Positions 1 to 9,094 of a DNA stretch of 14,498 nucleotides are shown here, one piece after another. The translations under genes were made by a program, and so were the position numbers. How positions within the stretch are numbered: position 1 is the first letter of the stretch; every line of letters begins with the position of its first letter. This stretch comes from Larix sibirica (taxonomy: Eukaryota; Streptophyta; Pinopsida; Pinales; Pinaceae), in the NCBI GenBank assembly GCA_004151065.3, contig NWUY0300074152.1, positions 1 to 14,498 of the forward strand, given 5' to 3'. Under the pieces are notes generated by a model, which was not told the DNA's origin, did no database searches, and worked only from the letters and a program-made list of their open reading frames with translations.

Positions 1-1550
1 ACTTCAGGGATCAAGGCACTGAGTTGACATGGGTCTCATGATGACGAGATTTAGGTGTAACAAGAATCCATGAGGATGGAGTTCAAGTAGAAATTGCTAC
101 AAGTGTATGTCATTTGTCATTGTGTGGTGTTCCAAATACCTTGATGTCCTGCTCTTATTCTAATTCTTCATTGAACCTCTTGTACCTACAATCGTGTTCT
201 CTATGTGGGCCCTTCCTGAAGTATGCACATAATTTTTGCTCCTTCTTGATCTTATCATCTTTGAATTATGAATCTTCCTATGAAAGTCTTAGATTTTGTT
301 CCTTATTTCCTTTGAATAGTTGTTTTGCATGCTCTTCTTCTTGTTTCCTTGATCGAAAACAAGGGCATGCACATTTCAAGACTTAGGGAAGGCCAATTGA
401 TTGAGCTTATGTTTCTATTGGAGGAGAGGGGCCTTAAAATTGTCCAAGGAATATTCCATGAGCCACCAAGTTCCAATCTTACTGAATGGAAAGAGGAGAC
501 AAAAACAAAATAGCCTAGTCCCAATTTCAATAGAATTGAAAGAACTAATTGATAGTGTCTTTCTCTATTTTGCACATCTTTAGTTGAAGTAATATATACT
601 TAAATTTTGTGAAGATCCTTGGATTGATTTAAAGTTACTAGGGATCATATTGATAAGCTCAATTTCTAATTGGTGGCTTCTCATCTCATCTTGCTTTCCA
701 AAAGGACTAGACAACTTGCTCCATATGCCATTCAAAGCTTTTTATACTTTAATGTGATATAGGATATCCAAATATATTGAGTAACATATAAATCTAAGGA
801 TTCATCCATTCTATTCAAGTACTTTGACTTCTCTACATCTTAATTAGGCTCTACTTCTAATCCCATAGTGATCCTGTGGAGTCCCTTCATTCACAATAGA
901 ATTTCAATTGTTGATTTCTATTCAAATTAACTGAAGCGGGTAAGGATTTGTTGGGGAGAGTGATATGTTTCAACTAATTCACTTTTGATGGTGTCTTCAA
1001 CCTGCAAAATTGTATACTAACTTCTTTAGAATCCCTACATCTCTAATACCATCTAATATTTTGGAGCACAAGATCTATAAACTAAACAAAGTAGTAATAT
1101 ATTTTACAAGTGATTAATTAAGTGACAAAATCATGAAATTAATCAACAAAACAAAGAATAGATGCAAATATCTTTCATACAAAAAGTATTCCATTGCATT
1201 CCATTAATTGTACAAGAGTGAAACAATTGTTACATATAGTCAATTCGAATTGGTAAGCGAGCCAATTCAAATTGAAGTGCATGACAACCTAGTTAGGACT
1301 AACTAGAGCTAAAATTCCCTATGGTATTCATGCAATCTCTCATAGGTGAGTTAACAACCTCATCACTAGCCTACGTATACTCAAACACCTAGAATCAAGG
1401 GACAACTGAATGATAAGCTCATTCATGTGTGCAATATTCCTAAAAAGACTCAAGAGGTGCACTACTATCTCAAAATAGCAAGTAGAGGCACTTCGAGTCC
1501 TGTAATAGTGGAGTAAACTCCTTTGATTCACTCTGCAACTCTAACTTGTA
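1..1550. other. Non-coding region, no recognisable gene
   Basis: I find no recognisable gene here. The open frames are short (at most about 90 codons), overlap one another on both strands between 300 and 580, and match no protein family that I know. The region could be the decayed interior of an LTR element that reads leftwards from about 1700, but I could identify no gag or pol motif in it. A perfect 18-nt inverted repeat sits at 1289-1306, and two near-identical 12-nt AT-rich palindromic words sit at 1241-1252 and 1263-1274. Confidence 0.5.
1289..1306. repeat. Perfect 8-bp inverted repeat with 2-nt spacer
   Basis: CTAGTTAG and CTAACTAG are exact reverse complements separated by GA. Just upstream, the self-complementary word CAATTCGAATTG (1241-1252) recurs with one change at 1263-1274. 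No function is evident. The stem is too short for a MITE end on its own. Confidence 0.6.
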
Positions 1551-1687
1551 GTGTAACACCCTAAATTCAAGGAAAGAATCACTAGGATCACTTTTGTGAC
1601 CTATAAATAACATATTTATCCCTTGAAGCTATGGAAGAAGCTTGGTGGTGGCTCAAATGGTCATATTGAATGGAATTTGGACCAATA

Positions 1688-1701
1688 GAATCATGATACC
1701 A
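1688..1701 (-). other. PBS-like site next to the possible LTR
   Basis: The minus-strand sequence TGGTATCATGATTC starts 1-2 bases inside the proposed LTR end, where a copia primer-binding site would lie. Only the first eight bases agree with the initiator-Met tRNA 3' end, so a chance match is quite possible. Its position relative to the TATA box and TG start is the main argument for it. Confidence 0.3.
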
Positions 1702-1702
1702 A

Positions 1703-2125
1703 GATTTAAGTTCTTAGGACAGATATTGATGCTATGGAGAGCGAAATTACACTTTAACATAAACTTATCTCTATTATTATTATTGAAGTGACTCTTTTGA
1801 TGGGACGAATCAACTATGTTCACTTGCCTCTTCAAGGGGGATTCCTCCTAATGAGCTAATATCAACATACAATATTCTTCTCAACATATCATAAGGAGGA
1901 CTCAATCCTTATTTATAGAATCACCATACAATACTAACCTACTAGCCTCCTAAACACCTAGTGACCCTTCTTTAATGAGTCTCATTACATTCATTTACTA
2001 ACTTAGTGGGCCTTATTTAATAATAACAATATAGTGGACCTATTCCATTTTACATTGAATGGCCTCCACTTCTACTCTAATGGGCCCTCCAAGCCCCCCA
2101 TTATCTGTTGTGTTGGGACATAACA
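1703..2125 (-). mobile_element. Possible degraded LTR (LTR retrotransposon remnant)
   Basis: Read on the minus strand, the segment begins TGTTATGTCCC at 2125, a plausible LTR start. It carries a TATA box (TATAAATAAGG, plus-strand complement at 1909-1917) near its middle. At 1701 it is followed by TGGTATCATGATTC, whose first eight bases match the initiator-Met tRNA primer site used by many Ty1/copia elements. The inner LTR end has no clear CA, and I see no second LTR in the window. A plus-strand TGTAACACCC at 1552, a common Ty3/gypsy LTR start, gives a competing interpretation spanning 1552-2125 (TG to CA). Strand and family are therefore uncertain. Confidence 0.35.
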
Positions 2126-3329
2126 CTATCTCAGGAGACTAATAGTTGAATTCAAAATGGTTCAATGATAACAATCAATTGATTCAATCATTTAATTTCC
2201 CTTGAGAGTGTATAAATGGAGTAGGAATCATCTAGTGACAAGGTGTTTTATTTTGGGAATAAGGTGATGTTAAGTTGCTCATGTTATACACAGTGGAGTT
2301 AATAAGAAGAAAGGAAAACTATGTTAAGAAGATTGTGTGTGAGGAGATTGTATTTATAGAATAGTCTTGTAAATATGGAGAGAGACTTAGAGCTCTCCAT
2401 GATTCAATATTGTTAATATAATTTCATCCCAATCAAGAATTGGCCACTAATTTTAATAAGAAAGATTGATTTATTCTTCTTTATGAAACCATTTGGCTTT
2501 TGTTGTGTTCATTTATTGAACTAAAAGACCTATGTCTATGTCATATTTCATTAGGGATTTATCTGTTACATTATTTTGGAGGAGAGGCTTTATAGATATC
2601 CCAAACTATAAATAATTGAATTAAATTTTAAAAAGAATAAGGTGGGATGCATACATGAGGAAAATTTGCAAGAAAGGTAGAAAACATTATTTTGGTTGCA
2701 AAACAAATGCAAGTTAACAAATATCAGAGACTAGAAAATATTGCATTCCCTATTTATAACACTCATAACCCCAATACTTCTTTATGAATGTGAAGTATGC
2801 CAACAAATTATATCCATAGAAAATGAAACTAGGTCAAGCAAGTACAAAAACACCTAGTAACAAACTATCTAAGAGTAAAAAACACCACCCCTTACAAAAT
2901 ACTCCTAATTGAAATAAGAGTATTCCGAAATGAATTATAGGGAATGAGAATTTGGTTATGTACATATTGAAAATGGAAACCATGGAAACCGTGGAAAACA
3001 ATAGAATTTTGATTTAAATAAGCCAAAATGAACTAAAATACAAGAAGAAAACATAGAACTGATACTACATGAAATGGTTTGTTAAGTCAGCAATAGAATA
3101 AGATAGACACATAATCGATTAAATGACATTAAAAATGATATACAAGAATGCTATATGAGAGGAAAATGAAGGAAATGTACCAAAATAAAACATCAATACT
3201 ACATAGACAACTTCAAAATACATAAGGAGATCAAAGTGAAAAACTACATGAAGCTTGGAGATCAAAGTGCATGTTACCACAAAAATGTGTCTATAAAAAT
3301 ATTTTAAGCCCTTGAATAAGAAAAATGTT
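2126..3329. other. Non-coding region, no gene seen
   Basis: There are no long open frames and no recognisable protein similarity. From 2350 to 2450 a TATA-like stretch is followed by a short GGAGAG/CTCTCC stem, which is reminiscent of the R/U5 part of an LTR. I found no TG start, CA end or primer site to support an LTR. From 2600 onward the sequence is A-rich and unstructured. Confidence 0.5.
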
Positions 3330-3905
3330 AGATTAAATCAAGAATCTTTTTGGTATCACCAATAACCTTCCTCTCACTTTAGGTTGGTTCATGTGCATAT
3401 GAAGGAGGGAATCATGGATGAAAAATGCTAATATGTCCTTAGAATTGTAGACACAAAAATCATAATAGTAGGATTGGTGTTTTTAGGGTTTAAAATAAAG
3501 TGCTAGAATTCAATAGGACATGTGCCTTATAGTTTAGGGCTATGGAATCAAGATACCAAAGAATATTGTAATGTGACAAAGGATGTTAATAGGAAATTTG
3601 AAATGTACCCTATCAATATGATCAAGTATTTTCTCATTCACCACAACAACCTTCCTCTTATTTTAGGTTGGTTCATGTCCATCTCGAGGGGGGAGTCCTT
3701 GATTAAAAATATTATTATGCCATTGTAATTGAAAATCTAGAAATCATGTTAATAGGGTTTATATTTTTAAGGTTTTAAAATAAAGTGGTAAAATTAGTAG
3801 GATGAATGCCTTATCATTTAGGGCTATCAAATCAAGACATCAAATAGGCTTGGCTTGTAATGTGACAAATAACATTAATAAGGAAATTCAAAATGAACAC
3901 TACTA
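3330..3905. repeat. Two diverged tandem copies of a ~285-bp unit
   Basis: Copy 1 (about 3330-3617) and copy 2 (about 3618-3905) share several collinear blocks. These are the AACCTTCCTCT...TTTAGGTTGGTTCATGT block at 3364 and 3648, the AAAATAAAG block at 3492 and 3777, the TTTAGGGCTAT..AATCAAGA block near 3534 and 3820, and TGTAATGTGACAAA at 3567 and 3856. The offsets are 284-289 bp throughout, so this is a tandem duplication with later indels and many substitutions. No coding frame is conserved between the copies. Confidence 0.8.
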
Positions 3906-4694
3906 ATAGGAGCAATCTAATTAATATCCAATAATTATATGAAAGGATCTAATTATATTATTATAGAAACAAAATCATTCATTTGTTTATCGTGCAACCA
4001 TTAATTCATCAAAAACAATAGCACAAACCTCAAAAATAAAGAAAACATTAAATATATTTATTATTAAAACCTTTATTTAAATTCAGATAAAATATAAAAG
4101 AACTAATTAAGATCACAACCTATCCCATTATCTTGGTCCAAAACAATCCACAAACATGTAAACCAACCTTGAACAAGAGAATTACAACAACAACAAAAAC
4201 AAAAATAATGTAGTCATGTATACCATCAAAGATCTACATAAATAAAAATAATAAGATCAAAACACAAGCATGTTTCAAGTCCTCCTCCAAAACTTGAAAA
4301 AATCAATTGGCTTGACCTTTAAGGGCATTTCTTTCCAATTAAGTTTCCATTTGCAAATAAAATCTCTTTTCCTTTTATAGAGATTCATGACAGGATTTGG
4401 TGACCTAGTCTAAAGTAATAAAAGAGTCACCAACCAACTTTTCACTCATAAAAGATTATCAATTTTCATGCGCTCAAATAAAAGTAGCTTGCTTATCATG
4501 ATTTGAGTGAACATGGATGACTTGGGTCCACATGGAACCTTTCCAACATAAACACTCATCATCAAGGGTATTTTATTCTTTGTTGAGGGAATCACTTTGT
4601 ATTCCACAAAAAGGGTTATAAGGGTGCTATATGTCATAATTCACAACTTTGAAGATTGAAAATTGTTCCTTCAAGCTCATTCTTATCCCAACAA
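3906..4694. other. Non-coding region upstream of the SINE
   Basis: An AT-rich stretch runs to about 4260, followed by a less AT-rich part. A 63-codon minus-strand frame at 4446-4637 exists but matches no family I recognise. The segment abuts the SINE target site and was presumably unique or older repeat DNA before that insertion. Confidence 0.45.
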
Positions 4695-4709
4695 GTGGAG
4701 GAGGATTAC
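4695..4709. repeat. SINE target-site duplication, left copy
   Basis: GTGGAGGAGGATTAC lies directly against the A-rich tail of the minus-strand SINE. It matches the right copy at 14 of 15 positions. Confidence 0.85.
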
Positions 4710-4711
4710 CA

Positions 4712-4739
4712 TTTTTTTTCTTTTTTTTTCGTTTTTTTT
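4712..4739 (-). repeat. A-rich tail of the SINE (T-rich on plus strand)
   Basis: Three runs of 8-9 T on the plus strand, separated by C and CG, end the element on its 3' side and abut the target-site duplication. Confidence 0.8.
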
Positions 4740-4878
4740 GTCTTTTGTCTAGAGGAATCGACAATGGATATTGAGTTGGTACTTGTGTGACACGGTGTTT
4801 AGGGGTCAAATGTCACTACCACTATACCCCTGGGTGCAACCACAGAGCCCGAGCCATGGCGCACAATGCAAGTTGATA

Positions 4879-4889
4879 GGAATCAAACA
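4879..4889 (-). promoter_or_regulatory. Pol III B box of the SINE
   Basis: TGTTTGATTCC on the minus strand lies about 40 bp downstream of the A box, a spacing typical of tRNA genes and SINE heads. The changed positions are the leading G and the C, the latter being a C-to-T change at the CpG of the consensus. Confidence 0.75.
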
Positions 4890-4918
4890 TGTAACCTGCC
4901 ATTTAGAACCAATTTCAA

Positions 4919-4935
4919 CTTAACCACTTGAGATA
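4919..4935 (-). promoter_or_regulatory. Pol III A box of the SINE
   Basis: TATCTCAAGTGGTTAAG on the minus strand agrees with the A-box core NNAGTGGTTA of class-II tRNAs. It begins about 12 bases from the inferred 5' end of the SINE, as expected. Confidence 0.75.
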
Positions 4936-4946
4936 CCCCCACAGGC

Positions 4947-4961
4947 GTGGAGGAGGACTAC
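4947..4961. repeat. SINE target-site duplication, right copy
   Basis: GTGGAGGAGGACTAC differs from the left copy only at position 12 (C instead of T). It immediately precedes the tRNA-like head as read on the minus strand. Confidence 0.85.
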
Positions 4962-4964
4962 TTT

Positions 4965-5111
4965 GAAATGGATCTTTAACATCTAATTTTTCCTAAAAAT
5001 TGTGTTTAGGAATCCTTCTCATTTAAGCATTCACATGAAATGGGTCTTTAACATCTAATTTTTTTATTGAAAATTGTGTTTAGGAATCCTTCCCATTTAA
5101 GCATTCACATG
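4965..5111. repeat. Tandem duplication, 72-74 bp unit
   Basis: GAAATGG(A/G)TCTTTAACATC at 4965 and 5037, and TTTAGGAATCCTT..CATTTAAGCATTCACATG near 5008 and 5081, are repeated with a 72-74 bp offset. The copies are about 90% identical by eye, with small indels in the central T and A runs. The array begins three bases beyond the SINE's right target-site copy. Confidence 0.9.
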
Positions 5112-5235
5112 TAAAGTTTAGATAAAAATAAAGACTTATCTAACCATTAGACTTTTTGAGCTTATTTTTATAGTATATTGATATTTTTTAATTATGGTTT
5201 AATAGATTCTGATTATGTATACATAAAAAAAATCT

Positions 5236-5351
5236 AATAATTAAACAACACCTACCAATAAACCTTATATCACTTTCCAATTCCAATATCTTGAATAATT
5301 AAACAACACCTACCAATAAACCTTCTATCACTTTCCAATTCCAATATCTTG
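5236..5351. repeat. Near-perfect 58-bp tandem duplication
   Basis: The units 5236-5293 and 5294-5351 each start AATAATTAAACAACACC and end AATATCTTG. I count a single difference, A versus C, within the CCTT(A/C)TATCAC segment. The high identity suggests that this is the youngest duplication in the region. Confidence 0.95.
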
Positions 5352-5514
5352 ATTAAATCATGAGTAATGAATACATGGAACATATATATGATCACATATC
5401 ATATCCTTCACTTTGGAAGAAGTGCCCCTCATCATGATATATTATCCATGGCATGACTCTCCTTTTGACATGATCAGAAGTGCCCTTTCGCCTCAATCTA
5501 ATTATGATACAATT

Positions 5515-5648
5515 TTGTGGAAAGAACTTTGGGATTCTCATGTTTAAATGGGACCAAACATGAAGGAATATGATTAGGACATTGTGGAAGCGACTTTAGG
5601 ATCCTTATGTTTAGATGGGACCAAAACATTATGATGAAAATGATCGAA
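5515..5648. repeat. Diverged tandem duplication, 67-bp unit
   Basis: TTGTGGAA at 5515 and 5582 starts two collinear units. They share GACTTT/AACTTT, ATCCTTATGTTTA/ATTCTCATGTTTA and ATGGGACCAAA at a constant 67-bp offset. Divergence is higher than in the 58-bp array, so this is an older event. There is no coding frame. Confidence 0.8.
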
Positions 5649-6103
5649 GAATATGTTAAAGTTGTGATCCTATCTCGTTATATTCAAAAAGTTATATTCA
5701 GAAACTTGTCATAAAATCTCGTTATTTGTTTTGGGAATTGTGTGGCTTTCAAACATAAACATTAATATATGTAAATTGTTTTATTCTAATTCATCATAAT
5801 ATCAATCAAGCCAAGCATGGCTTATGAAATGATGTGACTCGTGAGTTATTGGTAATTCACTTGTTCACTTATTTGGAATTTATACTTTGAGATACATTTA
5901 GGACAAGGTATGAAGTCGTTATAACATGGCCAGGTCAATTCAATTCAACATTAAGGTAAAGTAAGGTAGCTCTCACAACAATATTTTTATTATGAGTTCA
6001 ATATATCTCAACACATTACTTATAAAAATATATTTTGATTGAAAATATAATTTTATCTTATAATTATAATTATTTGTGTAAATCTAATTAATAATAAAAA
6101 CTG

Positions 6104-6326
6104 TTTATATACATGTTTGGTCTATCTTAATAGCTAAAAAATATTGTTTTAGTTTTAAAAATCATATTATCTTCGATGTTCTTAAAACCTAAATGACATT
6201 GTGGTTGCCTATACAAATTTCCTTTTTTCATACATATCCTTTATATACATGTTTTTCATTTTAATAATTAATATATATATATTTTAAATTTTAAAAATCA
6301 TATAACTTTATTAAAACCTAAATAAA
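6104..6326. repeat. Partial tandem duplication, ~136-bp offset, AT-rich
   Basis: TTTATATACATGTTT occurs at 6104 and again at 6240. Each is followed by a collinear TTTTAAAAATCATAT block and a TTAAAACCTAAAT block (6182 and 6311). The offset drops from 136 to 129 bp through small indels. The second copy is partial. Confidence 0.7.
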
Positions 6327-6338
6327 AGTATCACTTCT

Positions 6339-6596
6339 AAGAAATTAGAGATGAGCGAGTAATTTTACATTTTTGGGACACTCCTTGGAATGGATATCCT
6401 CCAATTGACTATGCTCCAAAATTTAATGATATAAAGTTGGCCTTATCTCATTCCAACTGTACCACACCAAAGCATGTCACTTTTGGAAGTAATCCACTGC
6501 TTGGTCACTCTATAGAGAATGGGAAGATCTTATTAACTTTGACCACTTATCTCCAAGAGGAGTTGGTTTCCAACCTCGAGAAGATTCTCGAATAAA
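6339..6596 (+). pseudogene. Possible fragment of a LINE ORF2 C-terminal region
   Basis: A plus-strand frame without a start codon runs open for about 85 codons and ends in TAA. It reads DERVILHFWDTPWNGYPPI near its start. That pattern resembles the GDG..I.FW.D.W.G..P stretch found between the reverse transcriptase and the C-terminal zinc region of plant LINE ORF2 proteins. The rest of the frame (to LVSNLEKILE) is not recognisable to me, and downstream frames carry stops. The similarity rests on one short motif, so it may be coincidental. If real, it is a 5'-truncated LINE scrap distinct from the large element at 9.3-14.5 kb. Confidence 0.3.
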
Positions 6597-7312
6597 GTTT
6601 GATCCCATTTGAATGGTGAGGAGGTAAGTTTCGCACTCTCCCCACTCATATTCAAATGCCCAATGACACATTGGCATGTTGTGATAAGGCTAGAAGAGTA
6701 GGCTCTCCCCATCAATGGGCTCCCATACTGGGTGCGTCTCCAGGACCTCTTGACATTTCCTAAGTCACGAGTTATTGGTATATATGGCTTGCAGTCTTTG
6801 GGATATACTCTTGGGTTATACTGGTAGTTGTCGAATTTTAACTTGGACCTCACCCAAGCAATCCCAACAATTTACCGATTCCCATGGTTTATATATATGT
6901 ATATATCATGTGGTACATATGAAACGATGTGAACTTTTAAAATGTTTGAGGAAAATATCATTTCCCCTAAGAAGGTGTGGAATGGAATAAAAATTCTTTA
7001 TAGAACTAAAATCCAAATACAATTAATTAATAATCAAATGAAAAAATAATACTGGACCAACTGACCTTAACAATATAAAAACAAGAAATCCAAAGCTAGG
7101 AAGTTGAGGGAACCATGCTTCGTTGTCAATGTGTCATCTTTGTCCTTGGGGAAGGCCCAATCAATCCATCGTAGGATTATAATATATAATGATGTGTTCC
7201 CAACCATCATTTCCCTGTATAATTTTGGAAGGATTTCTTTCTCTAAAATGGATAACTTTCCACAAGTATGTGTCTTTCTAAGGTGGAGGCAAGGGGAGGC
7301 TAGCAACGAATA

Positions 7313-7329
7313 TGTGTGTGTGTGTGTGT
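7313..7329. repeat. (TG)8 microsatellite
   Basis: An uninterrupted alternating TG run of 17 bases. Confidence 0.95.
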
Positions 7330-8412
7330 TTTGGCTCAACCAAAAAAATTGTGAGGCCTCTCTTCAAATCATGATAATGAATGGAACAAACAAGCCAAGC
7401 ATGCAAAGGAATTAGGAGGTTCCCTACTTGTAATTCAACACCCACCCCACCCAAGAATTTTTGCAACTAGCATACATGACCCACATCTATCTCCAGCTTT
7501 TGGACTTGAAAAATAATCTCTGACTGAAGCTATGAATGAATTGGATAGTTGTTTTTCCTTAGTAAAGTATTTACTAGGCTAAGCATTTTGGAAAAAATTT
7601 GTGTTTTTAAAATAAAGAATGTAATGTATATTATAATTGTTGACCGTGCTTCATTGTATTTTAATGCTTTGATATAACTAAAAATAGACCATTCAGATTC
7701 TTTAACTAGTATTACAAACCAAATAGATTACAATATCAAATCCGCATAAAGAATGATTGTGCCTTTTGTCTTCCTATATTATGGAGATTACATAGTTTCC
7801 AAATATTTATGTGAAGATATGAGACACTACTATCCTCTACAATATGTTTATGCCTCTCTTCTTTATTAGTATATATTCTCCACACCTTTTCTCATCTATG
7901 GAACAACTAACAACTAGAAAAACAATTGAACCCTTTTACCCCCATTTACTTGATTTTGATAGCTAGAATTAGGATTACGTTTAGGGTCTTGAAACTCTCC
8001 TGGAACCTCCATTATTCTTCTAGAAGTATCTAGTGGCAATCCACATGTACTAACTCTCCATATTCAAATTATGGTGACTTGAAATGACCTCCACTTGGAC
8101 ATGTGAGGAATATTTAGACCACTACCTTGTTGGGTCCATAACTTTCACATATGAAATCCTTTTAGGTGTAGGATAGCTTGGTGCAAACATATCAATGAGA
8201 AAACTGATTTCCACCTTAGAGGAGGAAATCTTACAATGACCACAATCTATTACAAGGCCAAAGAAGCAATGTTTAGGGTCACTAAACACATCAGAACTTA
8301 ATGACACAAAAATTGACAAAATAAACATCGTCTTTGGGATGTCCCTAATCTAGAGCATAAACAGATTTATACGGTACTTGTGTAGATACATTTTGGATGA
8401 CTTAGACATATC

Positions 8413-8444
<32 letters not shown>

Positions 8445-8446
8445 GG
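8413..8446. repeat. (TA)n microsatellite
   Basis: About twelve uninterrupted TA units, then one extra T and a further short TA stretch before GGG. The tract is fully self-complementary and could extrude a hairpin. Confidence 0.95.
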
Positions 8447-9010
8447 GTAATCCAAATTTATAAATACTTTTTCCACTCTCTTAAAAAACAACATCCTATA
8501 GTCCCTTTGGGGAGGCTTGGAAAGAAAATGTAATCCTACGCTAAATGTAGGACCACCTTGTCAGGCCAATCATATATATAACTCTCATTGAATTTTCGTA
8601 TAGCACTACATTTTATCCATTGAATCCTCGATTCTAAGGAGAAATGAAAATTTTTAAGGCATTTCAATGTATTTTCCATAGATTTTTTTGTTATGAAGGG
8701 GGGTAGGTAATGAATCATCAAAAAAGTAACCATTCACTATGTACTCTACATCATGTTTGGGGAGATGAGTTTAGTTGATGAGGCCTTGAGCCATTCTCTT
8801 TTGCAAGAGATGACCCAATTCCTCGGCTATCATGACGAAGAGTGTAAGAGTAGCAAAATAATAGGAAATCATTAGCAAGTTGACTTGAAGATGATAATTT
8901 CCACATATTTGGATTGATTAATAGATATGAAGCCTTCGCAAACAAAGTTTCAATAGCCTTTAGGAAGAAGTGGCCAAAACAAAGGTGCCTTTGTTTTTCC
9001 CATCGTGCCT

Positions 9011-9094
9011 ATTGTATTTCTGCCAACACAACAAACCCATTGTATTTCTACCAACACAACAAGCCCGTAGTAATTCTACCAATGCAACAATCAT
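9011..9094. repeat. 28-bp unit repeated three times
   Basis: The units begin at 9011, 9039 and 9067, each with the pattern (ATTG/GTAG)TA(T/A)TTCT(A/G)CCAA(C/T)(A/G)CAACAA. The first two differ at two positions, and the third has diverged more. It is a short minisatellite just upstream of the LINE. The 28-bp period is not a multiple of three, so it does not encode a protein repeat. Confidence 0.9.

Larger units (their letters stand above)
4710..4946 (-). mobile_element. tRNA-derived SINE, full length, ~237 bp
   Basis: On the minus strand the element starts at 4946 with a tRNA-like head. It has an A box in TATCTCAAGTGGTTAAG (plus coordinates 4919-4935), which resembles the D-arm of tRNA-Ser or tRNA-Leu. 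A B box, TGTTTGATTCC (4879-4889), matches 9 of 11 positions of the GGTTCGANTCC consensus. These two boxes form an internal RNA polymerase III promoter. A tRNA-unrelated body of about 130 bp follows, and the element ends in an A-rich tail of about 30 bases interrupted by single C and G bases. Near-identical 15-bp direct repeats flank it. It encodes no protein and would depend on a LINE for reverse transcription. I do not recognise the family by name. Confidence 0.85.
6597..9010. other. Non-coding region with microsatellites
   Basis: Several frames of 60-106 codons occur on both strands: minus 6533-6853, plus 7104-7415, minus 8122-8328 and minus 8536-8733. They overlap each other, show no family motif, and have no introns or partners that I can identify, so I do not call genes. 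Two microsatellites are present, listed separately. Old unrecognised retroelement sequence is the most likely content. Confidence 0.45.

Noticed and set aside
114-583. Overlapping 60-90 codon frames on both strands
   Set aside because: No family motif, ordinary length for AT-rich non-coding DNA, and mutually overlapping.
1040-1051. Minus-strand TGGTATTAGAGA, 10 of 12 bases like the Met-tRNA primer site
   Set aside because: No convincing LTR ends TG...CA could be paired with it. The match alone is weak evidence in 14 kb of sequence.
2210-2460. Plus-strand TATA-like box and GGAGAG/CTCTCC stem resembling an LTR R/U5 region
   Set aside because: No LTR start, end or primer site found; AT-rich sequence gives TATA boxes often.
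4446-4637. 63-codon minus-strand frame beside the SINE
   Set aside because: No recognisable domain and no supporting neighbours.
6533-6853. 106-codon minus-strand frame, longest outside the LINE
   Set aside because: No motif I recognise, and it overlaps plus-strand frames. Probably chance or old repeat sequence.
7067-7466. Frames across the TG microsatellite giving CVCV or HTHTHT runs
   Set aside because: The residue runs are just the translated microsatellite.
8122-8328. 68-codon minus-strand frame with two paired cysteines
   Set aside because: Too short and without a zinc-binding pattern of a known family.
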